Assembly (NCBI RefSeq): GCF_000455325.1
Contig: NZ_HG322951.1
Location: 2,616,744-2,680,743, forward strand
Reading direction: 5' to 3'
DNA from: Mycolicibacterium septicum DSM 44393
Lineage (GTDB): Bacteria > Actinomycetota > Actinomycetes > Mycobacteriales > Mycobacteriaceae
DNA: 64,000 nt
In this document: piece after piece, positions 8,221-17,225 of the stretch
How positions within the stretch are numbered: the first letter of the stretch is position 1
How the letters are laid out: every line of letters begins with the position of its first letter
The notes under the pieces: generated by a model
Told to the model about the DNA's origin: nothing
What the model saw: only the letters and a program-made list of their open reading frames with translations
Databases searched by the model: none
Translations under genes and position numbers: made by a program

Positions 8221-9762
8221 ATGACCAGCAGCGCTACCGCGGCGGGACGTGATGTGTCCGACAGTTCGGGCGACCACGACGACCTGGCCGAGTTCGGTTA
8301 TGACCAGCAGTTGCACCGCCGGCTCGGCAAGTTCGAATCCTTCGCCGCGGGCTTCTCCTTCGTGTCCATTCTGACCACGATCTTCCAGTTGTTCGGACTC
8401 GGGTTCGGTTTCGGCGGCCCCGCCTTCTTCTGGACCTGGCCCGCGGTGTTCCTCGGCCAGTTCCTCGTCGCGCTGTGCTTCGCCGAACTGGCCGCGCGCT
8501 ATCCGATCTCGGGGGCCATCTACCAATGGTCCCGGCGGATGGGCGGCGAGGTGATCGGCTGGTTCGGCGGCTGGTTCATGATCCTGGCCCAGATCGTCAC
8601 CGCCTCGGCCGCGGCGATCGCACTGCAGGTGGTGCTGCCGTCGATCTGGTCCGGGTTCCAGGTGATCGGCGAGGATCCGGCCCTGACCTCCCCGAGTGGG
8701 GCGGCCAACGCGGTGCTGCTGGGCACGGTCCTGCTGGTGCTCACCACCACGATCAATTGCCTTGGCGTCAAATGGATGTCACGCGTCAACAGCGCCGGGG
8801 TGATCTGCGAGATCGTCGGTGTCATCGCCGTCATCGGAGTGTTCTTCACCCATGCCCAACGGGGCCCACAGGTGGTGTTCGACACCGGTCACGCCGGCGG
8901 CCAACCCGGATACGTCTGGGCCTGGATCATGTCGGGATTGATGGCGGCCTACGTCATGGTCGGTTTCGGCTCGGCGGGTGAACTCGCAGAGGAGACCCGC
9001 AACCCGCGTCGTGTCGCGCCCCGCACCATCCGGCTGGCGCTGTCGGTCTCGGCGCTGGGCGGCGGGCTGATGATCCTGGGCGCCCTGATGGCCGCCCCCA
9101 GCCTGACCGACGGACGCCTGGCCACCGAAGGTCTGCCGTACGTACTCGACACCGTGCTGTCCTCACCGTGGGGCACGGTGCTGCTGATCGACGTCTGCAT
9201 CGCGATCACGATCTGCACCTTGGCAATCCAGACGGCGGCCTCCCGGCTGATGTTCTCGATGGCCCGCGACGGACGGCTGCCGGCCTCGTCGATCCTGTCC
9301 CGGGTCAACAGCCGCACCGGCACGCCGATCTGGCCTTCGGTGCTCATCGGCCTGCTGTGTATCGGGGTGCTGCTGGTCAACGTCGGCAACTCGGCCATCT
9401 TCGCGACCCTGGCCAGCGTCTGCATCATCCTGATCTACCTCGCCTACCTGCTGGTGACCGCGCCGCTGCTGTATCGCCGGCTCAAAGGCTGGCCCGCCCA
9501 ACGCAACCAGGTCGATGCCGAAGGCCTGCCGCTGTTCTCCCTCGGCAAGTTCGGTGTCGTCGTGAACGTCCTGGCCGTGCTCTACGGCGCGGTGATGATC
9601 GTCAACCTGGGTTGGCCGCGTGCCGAGATCTTCAACCCCACCGGCGAATTGCCGATCCTGCAGTGGGCCGGACCCCTGAGCATCGCGGCCGCTGTCGTCC
9701 TCGGCGCACTGTGCTTCCCGCGCGGCAAGACCCACCCCAAACCTGTCACGATCGGAGCCTGA
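8221..9762 (+). CDS. APC-superfamily amino acid/amine permease
   Basis: A 513-residue membrane protein with about 12 hydrophobic segments. An N-terminal hydrophilic leader (about 35 residues) precedes ..KFESFAAGFSFVSI, typical of the GABA/choline permease branch of the APC superfamily. GELAEETRNPRRVAPRTI is the conserved cytoplasmic loop of that branch. It is the first gene of the operon, downstream of the GlnR-type box, followed after 3 bp by the first DUF1989 gene. Probable cargo is urea, guanidine or a related nitrogen compound; this is inferred from the operon. Confidence 0.85.
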   Translation: MTSSATAAGRDVSDSSGDHDDLAEFGYDQQLHRRLGKFESFAAGFSFVSILTTIFQLFGLGFGFGGPAFFWTWPAVFLGQFLVALCFAELAARYPISGAIYQWSRRMGGEVIGWFGGWFMILAQIVTASAAAIALQVVLPSIWSGFQVIGEDPALTSPSGAANAVLLGTVLLVLTTTINCLGVKWMSRVNSAGVICEIVGVIAVIGVFFTHAQRGPQVVFDTGHAGGQPGYVWAWIMSGLMAAYVMVGFGSAGELAEETRNPRRVAPRTIRLALSVSALGGGLMILGALMAAPSLTDGRLATEGLPYVLDTVLSSPWGTVLLIDVCIAITICTLAIQTAASRLMFSMARDGRLPASSILSRVNSRTGTPIWPSVLIGLLCIGVLLVNVGNSAIFATLASVCIILIYLAYLLVTAPLLYRRLKGWPAQRNQVDAEGLPLFSLGKFGVVVNVLAVLYGAVMIVNLGWPRAEIFNPTGELPILQWAGPLSIAAAVVLGALCFPRGKTHPKPVTIGA

Positions 9763-9765
9763 CCG

Positions 9766-10593
9766 ATGACCACCGCCACAACCACCGGTGCCCGCGACCA
9801 CGCCCGCGCCCAGGCAGGCACCCTCACCGACTCCATGCCGGTCGTGCCGGCATCGAGCTGGCCCACCCCGCCACAAGGCGTTACACCCGAGCGACTGACA
9901 TGGGCGGAGACAGTTCCCGGTGGCCGCTACACCAGCAAGGTGCTGGCCCGCGGCACCCGGCTGCGGCTGCGCGATCTGGACGGCGCCGCGTGCGCCCACC
10001 TGCTGCTGTGGCGGGCAGACGCACCCTGGGAGCGGCTCAATGTCGCCGACACCGTGAAAGTGCCCTGGCAGGCCTATCTTTCGGCAGGGCACCCGCTGCT
10101 GAGTGACCAGGGTCGGGTGCTGGCCACCTTGGTGTCTGACACCTCGGGCCACCACGACGCCCTGTGCGGCACCACGACCCTGACCGGCAATGCGGCCAAA
10201 TACGGTGCGGGCGAGGTGGAGTCGTCCAGCCCCGCCGGGCGGGAACTGCTCGCGCTGGCCGCCCTCAAGAACGGGCTGACCCGTCGCGACGTGGCGCCCA
10301 GCCTCTCGTTCTTCCACGGCGTTCGGGTCGACGCCGACGGCGCGCTGGTGTCCACGGGGTCGGCCGGGGCCGATACCGCCGTCGAACTGATCACCCATCT
10401 GCCGCTGATCGTGGCGGTCGCCAATACCGCCCATCCACTGGATCCGGCGCCGCAGTTCACCGTCGGCTCGCTCGAGGTGCTGGCCTGGTCAGCGCCGGGT
10501 GACCTGGCCGAGATCGGCGCCACGGTCGGTGACCGCGATCCCGAATACCAACGCGCCTACCTGAATTCCGAAGATGTCTGGAGTGCCCGATGA
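9766..10593 (+). CDS. DUF1989 urea carboxylase-associated protein, larger subunit
   Basis: A 275-residue DUF1989 protein (TRLRLRDLDGAACAHLLLWRAD.. and SDTSGHHDALCGTTTLTG..). Paired DUF1989 proteins next to urea/guanidine carboxylase have been identified as the two subunits of carboxyguanidine deiminase. Compared with its partner it lacks the late Cys-rich motif SNCPQINNPCN, so it is more likely the non-catalytic partner. It overlaps the next gene by 4 bp (ATGA). Confidence 0.8.
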   Translation: MTTATTTGARDHARAQAGTLTDSMPVVPASSWPTPPQGVTPERLTWAETVPGGRYTSKVLARGTRLRLRDLDGAACAHLLLWRADAPWERLNVADTVKVPWQAYLSAGHPLLSDQGRVLATLVSDTSGHHDALCGTTTLTGNAAKYGAGEVESSSPAGRELLALAALKNGLTRRDVAPSLSFFHGVRVDADGALVSTGSAGADTAVELITHLPLIVAVANTAHPLDPAPQFTVGSLEVLAWSAPGDLAEIGATVGDRDPEYQRAYLNSEDVWSAR

Positions 10594-11210
10594 CTGTCAC
10601 AGCTGCCCACACCGTTGTAGATGAAATCGTCGCGCCCCGCGCCCCGTGGTCGAAGATCGTGCGGGCCGGGGACGTGCTCACCATCGTCGACCTGCACGGC
10701 AACCAGGCCGTGGACACCCTGTTCTACGGGGCGGCCGATCACGGCGTGCGGTACAGCGCGCCGGCCACGATCGCGGCTCAGGGCAACATCTTCCTGACCA
10801 CCGGATCGGTGCTGCGCGACAGCGACGGTGCACCGATGCTGACCATCGTCGACGACGAGGTCGGTAACCACGACACCCTCGGCGGGGCCTGCTCGCAGGA
10901 ATCGAACACCCTGCGCTACGGGCACCACACCAAGCATCAGCACGCCTGTGTGGAGAACTTCATCGGCGAAGGCGCGCGGTGGGGGCTGACCAAGGCCGAC
11001 ATCGTCAGCAACATCAACTTCTTCATGAACGTCCCGGTGGACCCCGACGGCGCGCTGGGCATCGTCGACGGCCTGTCCGCTCCGGGCAAGACCGTATCGC
11101 TGCGCGCCGAGATCGACACCCTGGTGCTGGTGTCGAACTGCCCGCAGATCAACAACCCGTGCAACGGATTCGACCCGACCGCTGTGCGGATGGTCGTGAC
11201 GCGCCCATGA
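10590..11210 (+). CDS. DUF1989 urea carboxylase-associated protein, smaller subunit
   Basis: A 206-residue DUF1989 protein. Candidate metal or catalytic residues are clustered: NHDTLGGACSQ, HHTKHQHACVENF, and SNCPQINNPCNGFDPT near the C-terminus. By family knowledge the pair would remove ammonia from carboxyguanidine to give allophanate, which the downstream hydrolase splits. Both ends overlap neighbours by 4 bp, so the stoichiometry of the operon products is probably coupled. Confidence 0.82.
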   Translation: MTVTAAHTVVDEIVAPRAPWSKIVRAGDVLTIVDLHGNQAVDTLFYGAADHGVRYSAPATIAAQGNIFLTTGSVLRDSDGAPMLTIVDDEVGNHDTLGGACSQESNTLRYGHHTKHQHACVENFIGEGARWGLTKADIVSNINFFMNVPVDPDGALGIVDGLSAPGKTVSLRAEIDTLVLVSNCPQINNPCNGFDPTAVRMVVTRP

Positions 11211-13201
11211 CCACGCTAGAGGTGATCCGGCCCGGCATGGCCACCACGGTCCAGGACTGGCCGGGGCGGACCGGGTACTGGCAGATCGGGGTGCCGCCCT
11301 CGGGGCCGATGGACGACGTGTCCTTCCGGCTGGCCAATATCGCGGTCGGCAATCCGGAGGGCGCGCCCGGTCTCGAGGCCACGATGGGCGGACCGGCGTT
11401 GCGGTTCGACACCGACACCTGGGTGTGTGTCACCGGTGCGCCCGCGCCGGTGACCGTCGACGGAACGCGGGTCGCGCAGTGGGTTCCCGTCCTGGTCAAG
11501 GCCGGACAGGTCCTGGACGTGGGAATGGTCGACGGCCCGGGCCTGCGGATCTACATCGCGCTCGCGGGCGGGCTGCAATCTGACGAATACCTGGGCAGCG
11601 CATCGACATTCACTCTCGGCCGGTTCGGCGGCCACGAGGGCCGGACGCTGGCCGTGGGGGACAAGCTGGAAACCCTCGACGCGGCCGGCGGAACACGGCG
11701 CCGCATCCTGTTCGAGGAGCAGCCGGCCATCAGCAACCACTGGTACGTCGCGGTGACCGTCGGCCCGCACTCCGCGCCGGAGTTCTTCACGCGCAACGAC
11801 ATCGACACACTGCTCAACCACGACTACGAGGTGCACTTCAACTCCGACCGCACCGGTGTCAGGTTGATCGGGCCGAAGCCGGAGTGGGCCCGCCCCGACG
11901 GCGGAGAAGCCGGGCTGCACCCGTCGAACATCCACGACAACGCCTATTCGGTGGGATCGCTCGACTTCACCGGGGACACCCCGATCCTGCTCGGCCCGGA
12001 CGGCCCGAGCCTGGGTGGTTTCGTCTGCCCCGTCACCGTCACCGCTGCCGATCGCTGGAAACTGGGTCAACTCGCCCCCGGCGCCACCATCCGGTTCGTC
12101 CCGGTCCGGGCGTCCGCGGCACCCGCGCCGGCCACGGTCGGTCCCGCGCGGCGCGCCTCGATTCCCGCGGTGTTCTCCGCCGGCGGTGACGAGGACGACG
12201 GAATCATCGCCGGCACCACCTCTTCTGATGGGACGACGGCAGTCACCTACCGCCGGATCGGGGACGACAACGTCCTGGTCGAGTACGGCGAGATGCGACT
12301 GGACCTGGCGCTGCGGGCCCGTGCCCACGCACTGCATCACGCGCTCGAACAACACCGGCCCGACGGGCTGATCGACCTCACACCCGGGATCCGTTCGCTG
12401 CAGGTCAAGGTGGACCCGGACCGGCTCCCGCAGGCCAAGCTGGTGCCGCTGCTCACCGAGCTCGAGGCGTCGTTGCCCGCCGCGCAGGATCTCGTGGTGC
12501 CCAGTCGCACCGTGCGGTTGCCGCTGAGCTGGGATGACCCCTCGACCCGGGAAGCGATCGAACGCTACATGCACGGCGTGCGCGCCGACGCGCCGTGGTG
12601 CCCGTGGAACATCGAGTTCATCCGCCGGATGAACGGCCTGGCCTCGGTCGACGACGTGCACCGAATCGTCTATGACGCCGAGTATCTGGTGCTCGGTCTC
12701 GGCGACGTCTACCTGGGAGCCCCGGTCGCCACGCCGCTGGATCCGCGTCACCGTCTGGTGACGACCAAGTACAACCCGGCGCGGACCTGGACCCCGGAGA
12801 ACGCGGTCGGTATCGGTGGGGCGTACCTGTGCATCTACGGGATGGAGGGGCCGGGTGGATACCAGTTCGTCGGCCGCACCACCCAGATCTGGAACCACCG
12901 GCACCCACTGGTGGCCCAGGGCTTCGAACCCGAACACCCATGGCTGTTGCGGTTTTTCGACCGCATCCAGTGGTATCCGGTGTCCGCCGAGGAGCTGTTG
13001 GACCTGCGTGCCGACATGGCCGCCGGACGCGGCCAGGTCGAGATCACCGACGGAACGTTCTCACTGGCCGAGCATGAGCAGTTCCTGGCCGCCAATGCCG
13101 AGGACATCGCGGCTACCCGCGCGGCGATGGAAGCCGCCCGGGGTGAGGAGCGCGAGCGTTGGGCGGCGGCAGGAGAATTCGCACGAAAGGAGTCCGCGTG
13201 A
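11207..13201 (+). CDS. Urea/guanidine carboxylase, carboxyltransferase domains only
   Basis: 664 residues. The N-terminal part (VIRPGMATTVQDWPGRTGYW.., residues 1-300) is the KipA/AHS2 domain; from about 340 (YRRIGDDNVLVEYGEM..) comes the KipI/AHS1 domain, with IGGAYLCIYGMEGPGGYQFV near the end of the carboxyltransferase. The usual biotin carboxylase domain (about 450 residues) at the N-terminus is absent, and so is the C-terminal biotinyl domain: the protein stops in the linker ..ERERWAAAGEF, with no MKM motif. No biotin carboxylase gene is in the window. The start overlaps the DUF1989 stop (ATGA). Confidence 0.85.
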   Translation: MTTLEVIRPGMATTVQDWPGRTGYWQIGVPPSGPMDDVSFRLANIAVGNPEGAPGLEATMGGPALRFDTDTWVCVTGAPAPVTVDGTRVAQWVPVLVKAGQVLDVGMVDGPGLRIYIALAGGLQSDEYLGSASTFTLGRFGGHEGRTLAVGDKLETLDAAGGTRRRILFEEQPAISNHWYVAVTVGPHSAPEFFTRNDIDTLLNHDYEVHFNSDRTGVRLIGPKPEWARPDGGEAGLHPSNIHDNAYSVGSLDFTGDTPILLGPDGPSLGGFVCPVTVTAADRWKLGQLAPGATIRFVPVRASAAPAPATVGPARRASIPAVFSAGGDEDDGIIAGTTSSDGTTAVTYRRIGDDNVLVEYGEMRLDLALRARAHALHHALEQHRPDGLIDLTPGIRSLQVKVDPDRLPQAKLVPLLTELEASLPAAQDLVVPSRTVRLPLSWDDPSTREAIERYMHGVRADAPWCPWNIEFIRRMNGLASVDDVHRIVYDAEYLVLGLGDVYLGAPVATPLDPRHRLVTTKYNPARTWTPENAVGIGGAYLCIYGMEGPGGYQFVGRTTQIWNHRHPLVAQGFEPEHPWLLRFFDRIQWYPVSAEELLDLRADMAAGRGQVEITDGTFSLAEHEQFLAANAEDIAATRAAMEAARGEERERWAAAGEFARKESA

Positions 13202-14859
13202 CCCGCATTGCCGAGATCTACCGCGCCATCGCCGAGAGCGGACGCGACGAGGTGTTCATCCACCTGCGCCCGCAGGCCGAGGTGGAGGACGAACACCGCG
13301 CCGCGCTTGCCGGTGACGGCCCACTGGCCGGGTTGCTGCTCGCCGTCAAGGACAACGTCGACGTGGCCGGGATACCGACCACTGCGGCGTGCCCGGATTT
13401 CCGTTATATTCCCGATGCCGACGCACCGGCGGTGACCGCTCTCAAGGCCGCCGGTGCTGTCGTCATCGGGAAGACCAACCTCGACCAGTTCGCCACCGGA
13501 TTGGTGGGGACACGCAGTCCCTATGGCGCCGTACGGGATTCCCGCCGACCGGACTACATATCCGGCGGGTCGAGTTCGGGGTCGGCGGTGGCCGTCGCGC
13601 TCGGCTTCGCCGACATCGCCATCGGCACCGACACCGCAGGGTCGGGTCGCGTTCCTGCCGGACTGCAGGGCATCGTCGGAATCAAAGCCACGGTCGGCCT
13701 GGTCTCCACCGAGGGTGTGGTCCCGGCGTGCGCGAGCTATGACTGTGTGACGATCTTCGCCGCTGACCTGGTCACTGCCCAGTCGGCGATGGCCGTGATG
13801 AGTGCCGGTGCGCCGCACCGGCCGTGGCCGGCCGACGTCCCCTTCGCCGCGCCGGTGACTCCCCGAATCGCGATACCGGACACATTGGCCGGGCTCGATG
13901 ACGAATGGCAGGCCGCGTTCGGCGCTGCCGTGCGCCAGGCGAACGACGCCGGATTCGACACGGTCCCGATTCCGATGGATGACTTCTTCGCCGCGGCCGG
14001 CCTTCTTTACAACGGCGCACTTGTCGCCGAAAGGTGGGATGCGGTAGGGGAGTTCGTCAGCGCAGTCAGTCCCGATGCGAAGCTGGACCCGACCGTGGCG
14101 GCCATCATCAACGCGGCGGGAACGTATTCGGCGGCGGACCTGCTGCGGGACCGGCGGCGGGTCGAGGAGCTCCGCGGTAAGGCGCTGGCCCAGCTCGCCG
14201 GCTGTCACGCACTCATGGTCCCGACGGCTCCCGAGCATCCGCGCATCGACGACGTCGCGGCCGACCCGGTCGCGGTGAACTCCCGGATGGGCCGGTACAC
14301 CAACTTCTGCAACCTGTTCGACATGTGCGCCATCGCGATTCCCGCGGGGGTGGTGTCCGACGGTGCGCAGTTCGGGATCACCCTGCTGGCACCGGGATTC
14401 CACGATGGCGTCATCGCCGATCTGGCAGCCCGGTTCCTCGACGTTCCGTCGGCGGAGACCTGGCCGGAGTCGGGCGGCGCGCCGTTGACCGAGCTCGCGG
14501 TGTTCGGTGCGCATCTGCGCGGGCAGCCGTTGGAGCATCAGCTCACCGGGCGGGGCGCGCGCTGGGCGGGTCCGATCACCACCGCGCCGCACTACCGCCT
14601 GTATGCGCTCGACACGGTTCCGCCCAAGCCGGGTCTGACCCGCGTCGGCGAAGGCGGGGCACCGATCGTGGGTGAGCGGTGGCTGTTGTCACCAGCTGCG
14701 CTGGGGGAGTTCCTGGCCGAGTTACCCGCGCCGATGTTGCTCGGGAAGGTGGAGCTCGACGACGGGCGCTGGATCACCGGATTCGGTTGTGACCACATCG
14801 CTCCCGCACAAGGCCGTGACATCACCGAGTACCGGGGTTGGCTGGCCGCGATGGCTTGA
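13198..14859 (+). CDS. atzF: Allophanate hydrolase
   Basis: 553 residues. The amidase-signature domain carries the Ser-cisSer-Lys triad: Lys in LLAVKDNVD, GGSSSGSAVAVALG and the nucleophile region GTDTAGSGRVPAGLQ. A C-terminal AtzF-type domain (from ELAVFGAHLRGQPLEHQLT) is present, so this is a full-length enzyme. It hydrolyses allophanate to CO2 and ammonia, the final nitrogen-releasing step. I start at the GTG at 13198, preceded by AAAGGAG and overlapping the carboxylase stop (GTGA). Confidence 0.92.
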   Translation: MTRIAEIYRAIAESGRDEVFIHLRPQAEVEDEHRAALAGDGPLAGLLLAVKDNVDVAGIPTTAACPDFRYIPDADAPAVTALKAAGAVVIGKTNLDQFATGLVGTRSPYGAVRDSRRPDYISGGSSSGSAVAVALGFADIAIGTDTAGSGRVPAGLQGIVGIKATVGLVSTEGVVPACASYDCVTIFAADLVTAQSAMAVMSAGAPHRPWPADVPFAAPVTPRIAIPDTLAGLDDEWQAAFGAAVRQANDAGFDTVPIPMDDFFAAAGLLYNGALVAERWDAVGEFVSAVSPDAKLDPTVAAIINAAGTYSAADLLRDRRRVEELRGKALAQLAGCHALMVPTAPEHPRIDDVAADPVAVNSRMGRYTNFCNLFDMCAIAIPAGVVSDGAQFGITLLAPGFHDGVIADLAARFLDVPSAETWPESGGAPLTELAVFGAHLRGQPLEHQLTGRGARWAGPITTAPHYRLYALDTVPPKPGLTRVGEGGAPIVGERWLLSPAALGEFLAELPAPMLLGKVELDDGRWITGFGCDHIAPAQGRDITEYRGWLAAMA

Positions 14860-14876
14860 TCCGGATGGGTGGCTCG

Positions 14877-15521
14877 TCAGTCTCCGGGGACGATCAGCGA
14901 GACCATCGTCTCGAGCTGGCGGGCCATCTGCCGGTAGCTCATCGCGCCTGTTTGTGCTTGCAGCAGTGCGCCCCAGAACACCGACTCCAGGGTGGCCAGT
15001 ACCTCCGGCCACGCCCCGCCGCCCAAGGCCGTCGAGATCCGGCGGGTGACCTCGGCGGCGATCCGGGAGCGGACGTCGTCGACCATGTCATCGTCGGTAC
15101 TCACCAACGCCTGGGTGCAGGCGCGGGCCAAGCGGGGCTCATCGGCCATCAACAGCGTGAGTGCCGTGAGCTGCTCGACGACTCGGCTGGTCGCGCCGGC
15201 CGCGGGATCGATGTCGAGCGGCAGCTGAACCACCCGGTCCAGGTAGAGCTCGGCGAAGACCACCTCGATGGACGGGAAGTGCGCGTAGAGCGCCGCGGGC
15301 GCGAGCTTGGCGCGCGCGGCCAGCTCCGGCACCGAGACATGCGAATGCGCATCGAGGAGTTGTGCCGCAGCGCCGAAGACGCGACGCTGCGTGCGTATGC
15401 GCTGACCGTGCGCGTCGTGTAGGCGAGTGACAGTTGCCACCACCGGCCTGGACATGTGTCCAAGATATAGATCCTCGGCGTGGTTGGCAATCGCTCCGTC
15501 AAATGGCCTGTATCGAGGCAT
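14877..15521 (-). CDS. TetR family transcriptional regulator
   Basis: About 214 residues. The DNA-binding helix-turn-helix (HVSVPELAARAKLAPAALYAHFPS) begins near residue 60, after an N-terminal arm. An ATG at 15521 has GGAG six bases upstream; the ATG at 15455 has no site, although it would give a more typical length. Convergent with allophanate hydrolase and divergent from the ferredoxin-reductase gene, which it may control. Confidence 0.8.
   Translation of the reverse strand: MPRYRPFDGAIANHAEDLYLGHMSRPVVATVTRLHDAHGQRIRTQRRVFGAAAQLLDAHSHVSVPELAARAKLAPAALYAHFPSIEVVFAELYLDRVVQLPLDIDPAAGATSRVVEQLTALTLLMADEPRLARACTQALVSTDDDMVDDVRSRIAAEVTRRISTALGGGAWPEVLATLESVFWGALLQAQTGAMSYRQMARQLETMVSLIVPGD
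15449..15462. promoter_or_regulatory. Palindrome TGGACA-TG-TGTCCA
   Basis: Perfect 6-base arms with a 2-base centre. It overlaps the inner possible start of the TetR gene (ATG at 15455). A near-copy lies at 15592-15603 in front of the ferredoxin reductase. Confidence 0.35.
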
Positions 15522-15591
15522 TTTCAGCTCCGGCGTTCTTGAGGTTCGAACGCCGGTGAGCGGGTTCGCGAGTCTTCCGAGTCGATAAACC

Positions 15592-15603
15592 AGACAGGTG
15601 TCC
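15592..15603. promoter_or_regulatory. Second palindrome AGACA-GG-TGTCC
   Basis: Matches the GGACA-NN-TGTCC element at 15449 in nine of ten arm positions and lies about 35 bp upstream of the fprB-like start, next to a TAGGAT hexamer. The pair may be operator sites of the adjacent TetR (inference). Confidence 0.4.
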
Positions 15604-15638
15604 AGTAGGATCTGCCCAGATCTGAAAGGGGAGGTCCG

Positions 15639-17225
15639 ATGGCTTACGTGATCACGCAGAACTGCTGCAAGGACGCCAGCTGCGTTCCGGTGTGCCCGGT
15701 GGACTGCATCCGCCCGGCTGAGGGCGGGCTGGATTCCGCGTCGGCCGAGATGCTGTACATCGATCCGGAATCGTGCATCGATTGCGGAGCGTGCTTCGAG
15801 GAGTGCCCGGTCGGCGCGATCCACTACGAAGAGGACCTGCCCGGCGAACTGCAGCGGTTCAAGGACCTCAATGCCGCCTACTTCGAGCGTCATCCGCTCG
15901 AGCCGGTGACCGCACCTGCGCCGGCGTCCCGGGCGCGGGTCGAGGCGGGGGAACTACGGGTGGCCATCGTCGGATCCGGGCCTGCCGCCTGCTACGCCGC
16001 AGCCGAGCTGATCGATGTCGACGGCGTGGAGATCAACCTGTTCGAGCGGCTGCCCACGCCGTTCGGCCTGATCCGGGCGGGCGTGGCGCCTGATCATCAG
16101 CACACCAAGTCGGTCGTCGACATCTTCGAGCGGGCGTTCATGAACCCGCGGTTCGCCAGCCATTTCAACGTCGAGGTCGGCCGCACCGTCAACCACGATG
16201 AGTTGCTGGCCCATCACCACGCGGTGATCTACGCGGTGGGCGCGGCCACCAGCCGGCGACTGGGAATCGACGGCGAGGATCTCATGGGCCACCATGCGGC
16301 GGCCGAGTTCGTTGGTTGGTACAACGGGCATCCCGACCACGCCGCGCACCAGTTCGACCTGTCGGGCGAGCGGGCGGTCATCGTCGGCAACGGCAACGTC
16401 GCCCTCGACGTCGCCCGCGTGCTGTTGATGGACCGGACCGCGCTGGCCGCCACCGATATCGCGCAGCACACCCTGGATGCGTTGGCCGACAGCGCAATCC
16501 GGGAAGTGGTGATCCTGGCGCGTCGTGACATCGGGCACGCCGCGTTCTCGGCGGGGGAGTTCCTGGCGTTGGGGCATCTCGACGGTGTCGACGTGATCGT
16601 GGACCCGCAGGACCTACCTGCCGATGACGAACACGACGACGTCGAGACCTCGTTCAAGCTCGCCATCGCGCGCGAATACGCACAGCGCAGCCCGACTCCC
16701 GGACACAAGCGCGTGGTGTTCCGCTTCGGCACCTCCCCGATCGCCATCCACGGAACCGACCGTGCCGAAGGGTTGGAGGTCAGCAGCGAGGCCGGTGGCA
16801 CCGAGGTGATCGAGACGTCGCTGATCCTGCGGTCGATCGGCTATCGCGGCCTGCCCGTCTCCGGGCTGCCCTACGACGAGGACTCCGGGACCGTGCCCAA
16901 CGACTCGGGCCGTGTCGTGCCCGGCACCTACGTGACCGGCTGGATCAAACGCGGACCGCGTGGGGTGATCGGCACGAACCGGGTGTGTGCCGAGCAGACC
17001 GTGGCCCAGTTGTGGGCGGATTTCGATGCCGGCCTGTTGACCCGCGACGTCAAGGGCGTCGAGTCGCTCGATGCGTTGTTGGCCGCCCGGGGAGCAGAGC
17101 CGGTCGGATGGCCGGGATGGCGTGCGATCGACGCCGCCGAACGTGACCGCGGCGTGCAGGCGGCGCGGCCGAGGGTGAAGTTCGTGTCGATCGAGGAGAT
17201 GCTCAGCGCGGGCCTGCGCGGCTGA
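15639..17225 (+). CDS. fprB: Ferredoxin-fused ferredoxin-NADP reductase (FprB type)
   Basis: 528 residues. An N-terminal ferredoxin domain has Cys9/10, 15, 19 and 23 and a second set CIDCGACFEECP (Cys46, 49, 52, 56), fitting a 7Fe-8S or 8Fe-8S arrangement. From about residue 105 the adrenodoxin-reductase-like domain starts with VAIVGSGPAACYAAAEL (FAD), then LPTPFGLIRAGVAPDH and the NADP-binding VIVGNGNVALDVARVL. It passes electrons between NADPH and ferredoxins, for example for P450s or oxygenases. GGGGAGG precedes the ATG. It overlaps the convergent transporter gene by 23 bp. Confidence 0.9.
   Translation: MAYVITQNCCKDASCVPVCPVDCIRPAEGGLDSASAEMLYIDPESCIDCGACFEECPVGAIHYEEDLPGELQRFKDLNAAYFERHPLEPVTAPAPASRARVEAGELRVAIVGSGPAACYAAAELIDVDGVEINLFERLPTPFGLIRAGVAPDHQHTKSVVDIFERAFMNPRFASHFNVEVGRTVNHDELLAHHHAVIYAVGAATSRRLGIDGEDLMGHHAAAEFVGWYNGHPDHAAHQFDLSGERAVIVGNGNVALDVARVLLMDRTALAATDIAQHTLDALADSAIREVVILARRDIGHAAFSAGEFLALGHLDGVDVIVDPQDLPADDEHDDVETSFKLAIAREYAQRSPTPGHKRVVFRFGTSPIAIHGTDRAEGLEVSSEAGGTEVIETSLILRSIGYRGLPVSGLPYDEDSGTVPNDSGRVVPGTYVTGWIKRGPRGVIGTNRVCAEQTVAQLWADFDAGLLTRDVKGVESLDALLAARGAEPVGWPGWRAIDAAERDRGVQAARPRVKFVSIEEMLSAGLRG

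Noticed and set aside
10979..11206. Upstream extension of the carboxyltransferase frame to 10979
   Set aside because: It lies inside the DUF1989 gene, has a shadow-like composition, and similarity starts at the ATG overlapping the DUF1989 stop.
11216..14592. Two very long minus-strand open frames opposite the carboxylase and allophanate hydrolase genes
   Set aside because: Arg/Gly/Asp-rich shadow translations with no domains. The plus-strand proteins are clearly conserved.
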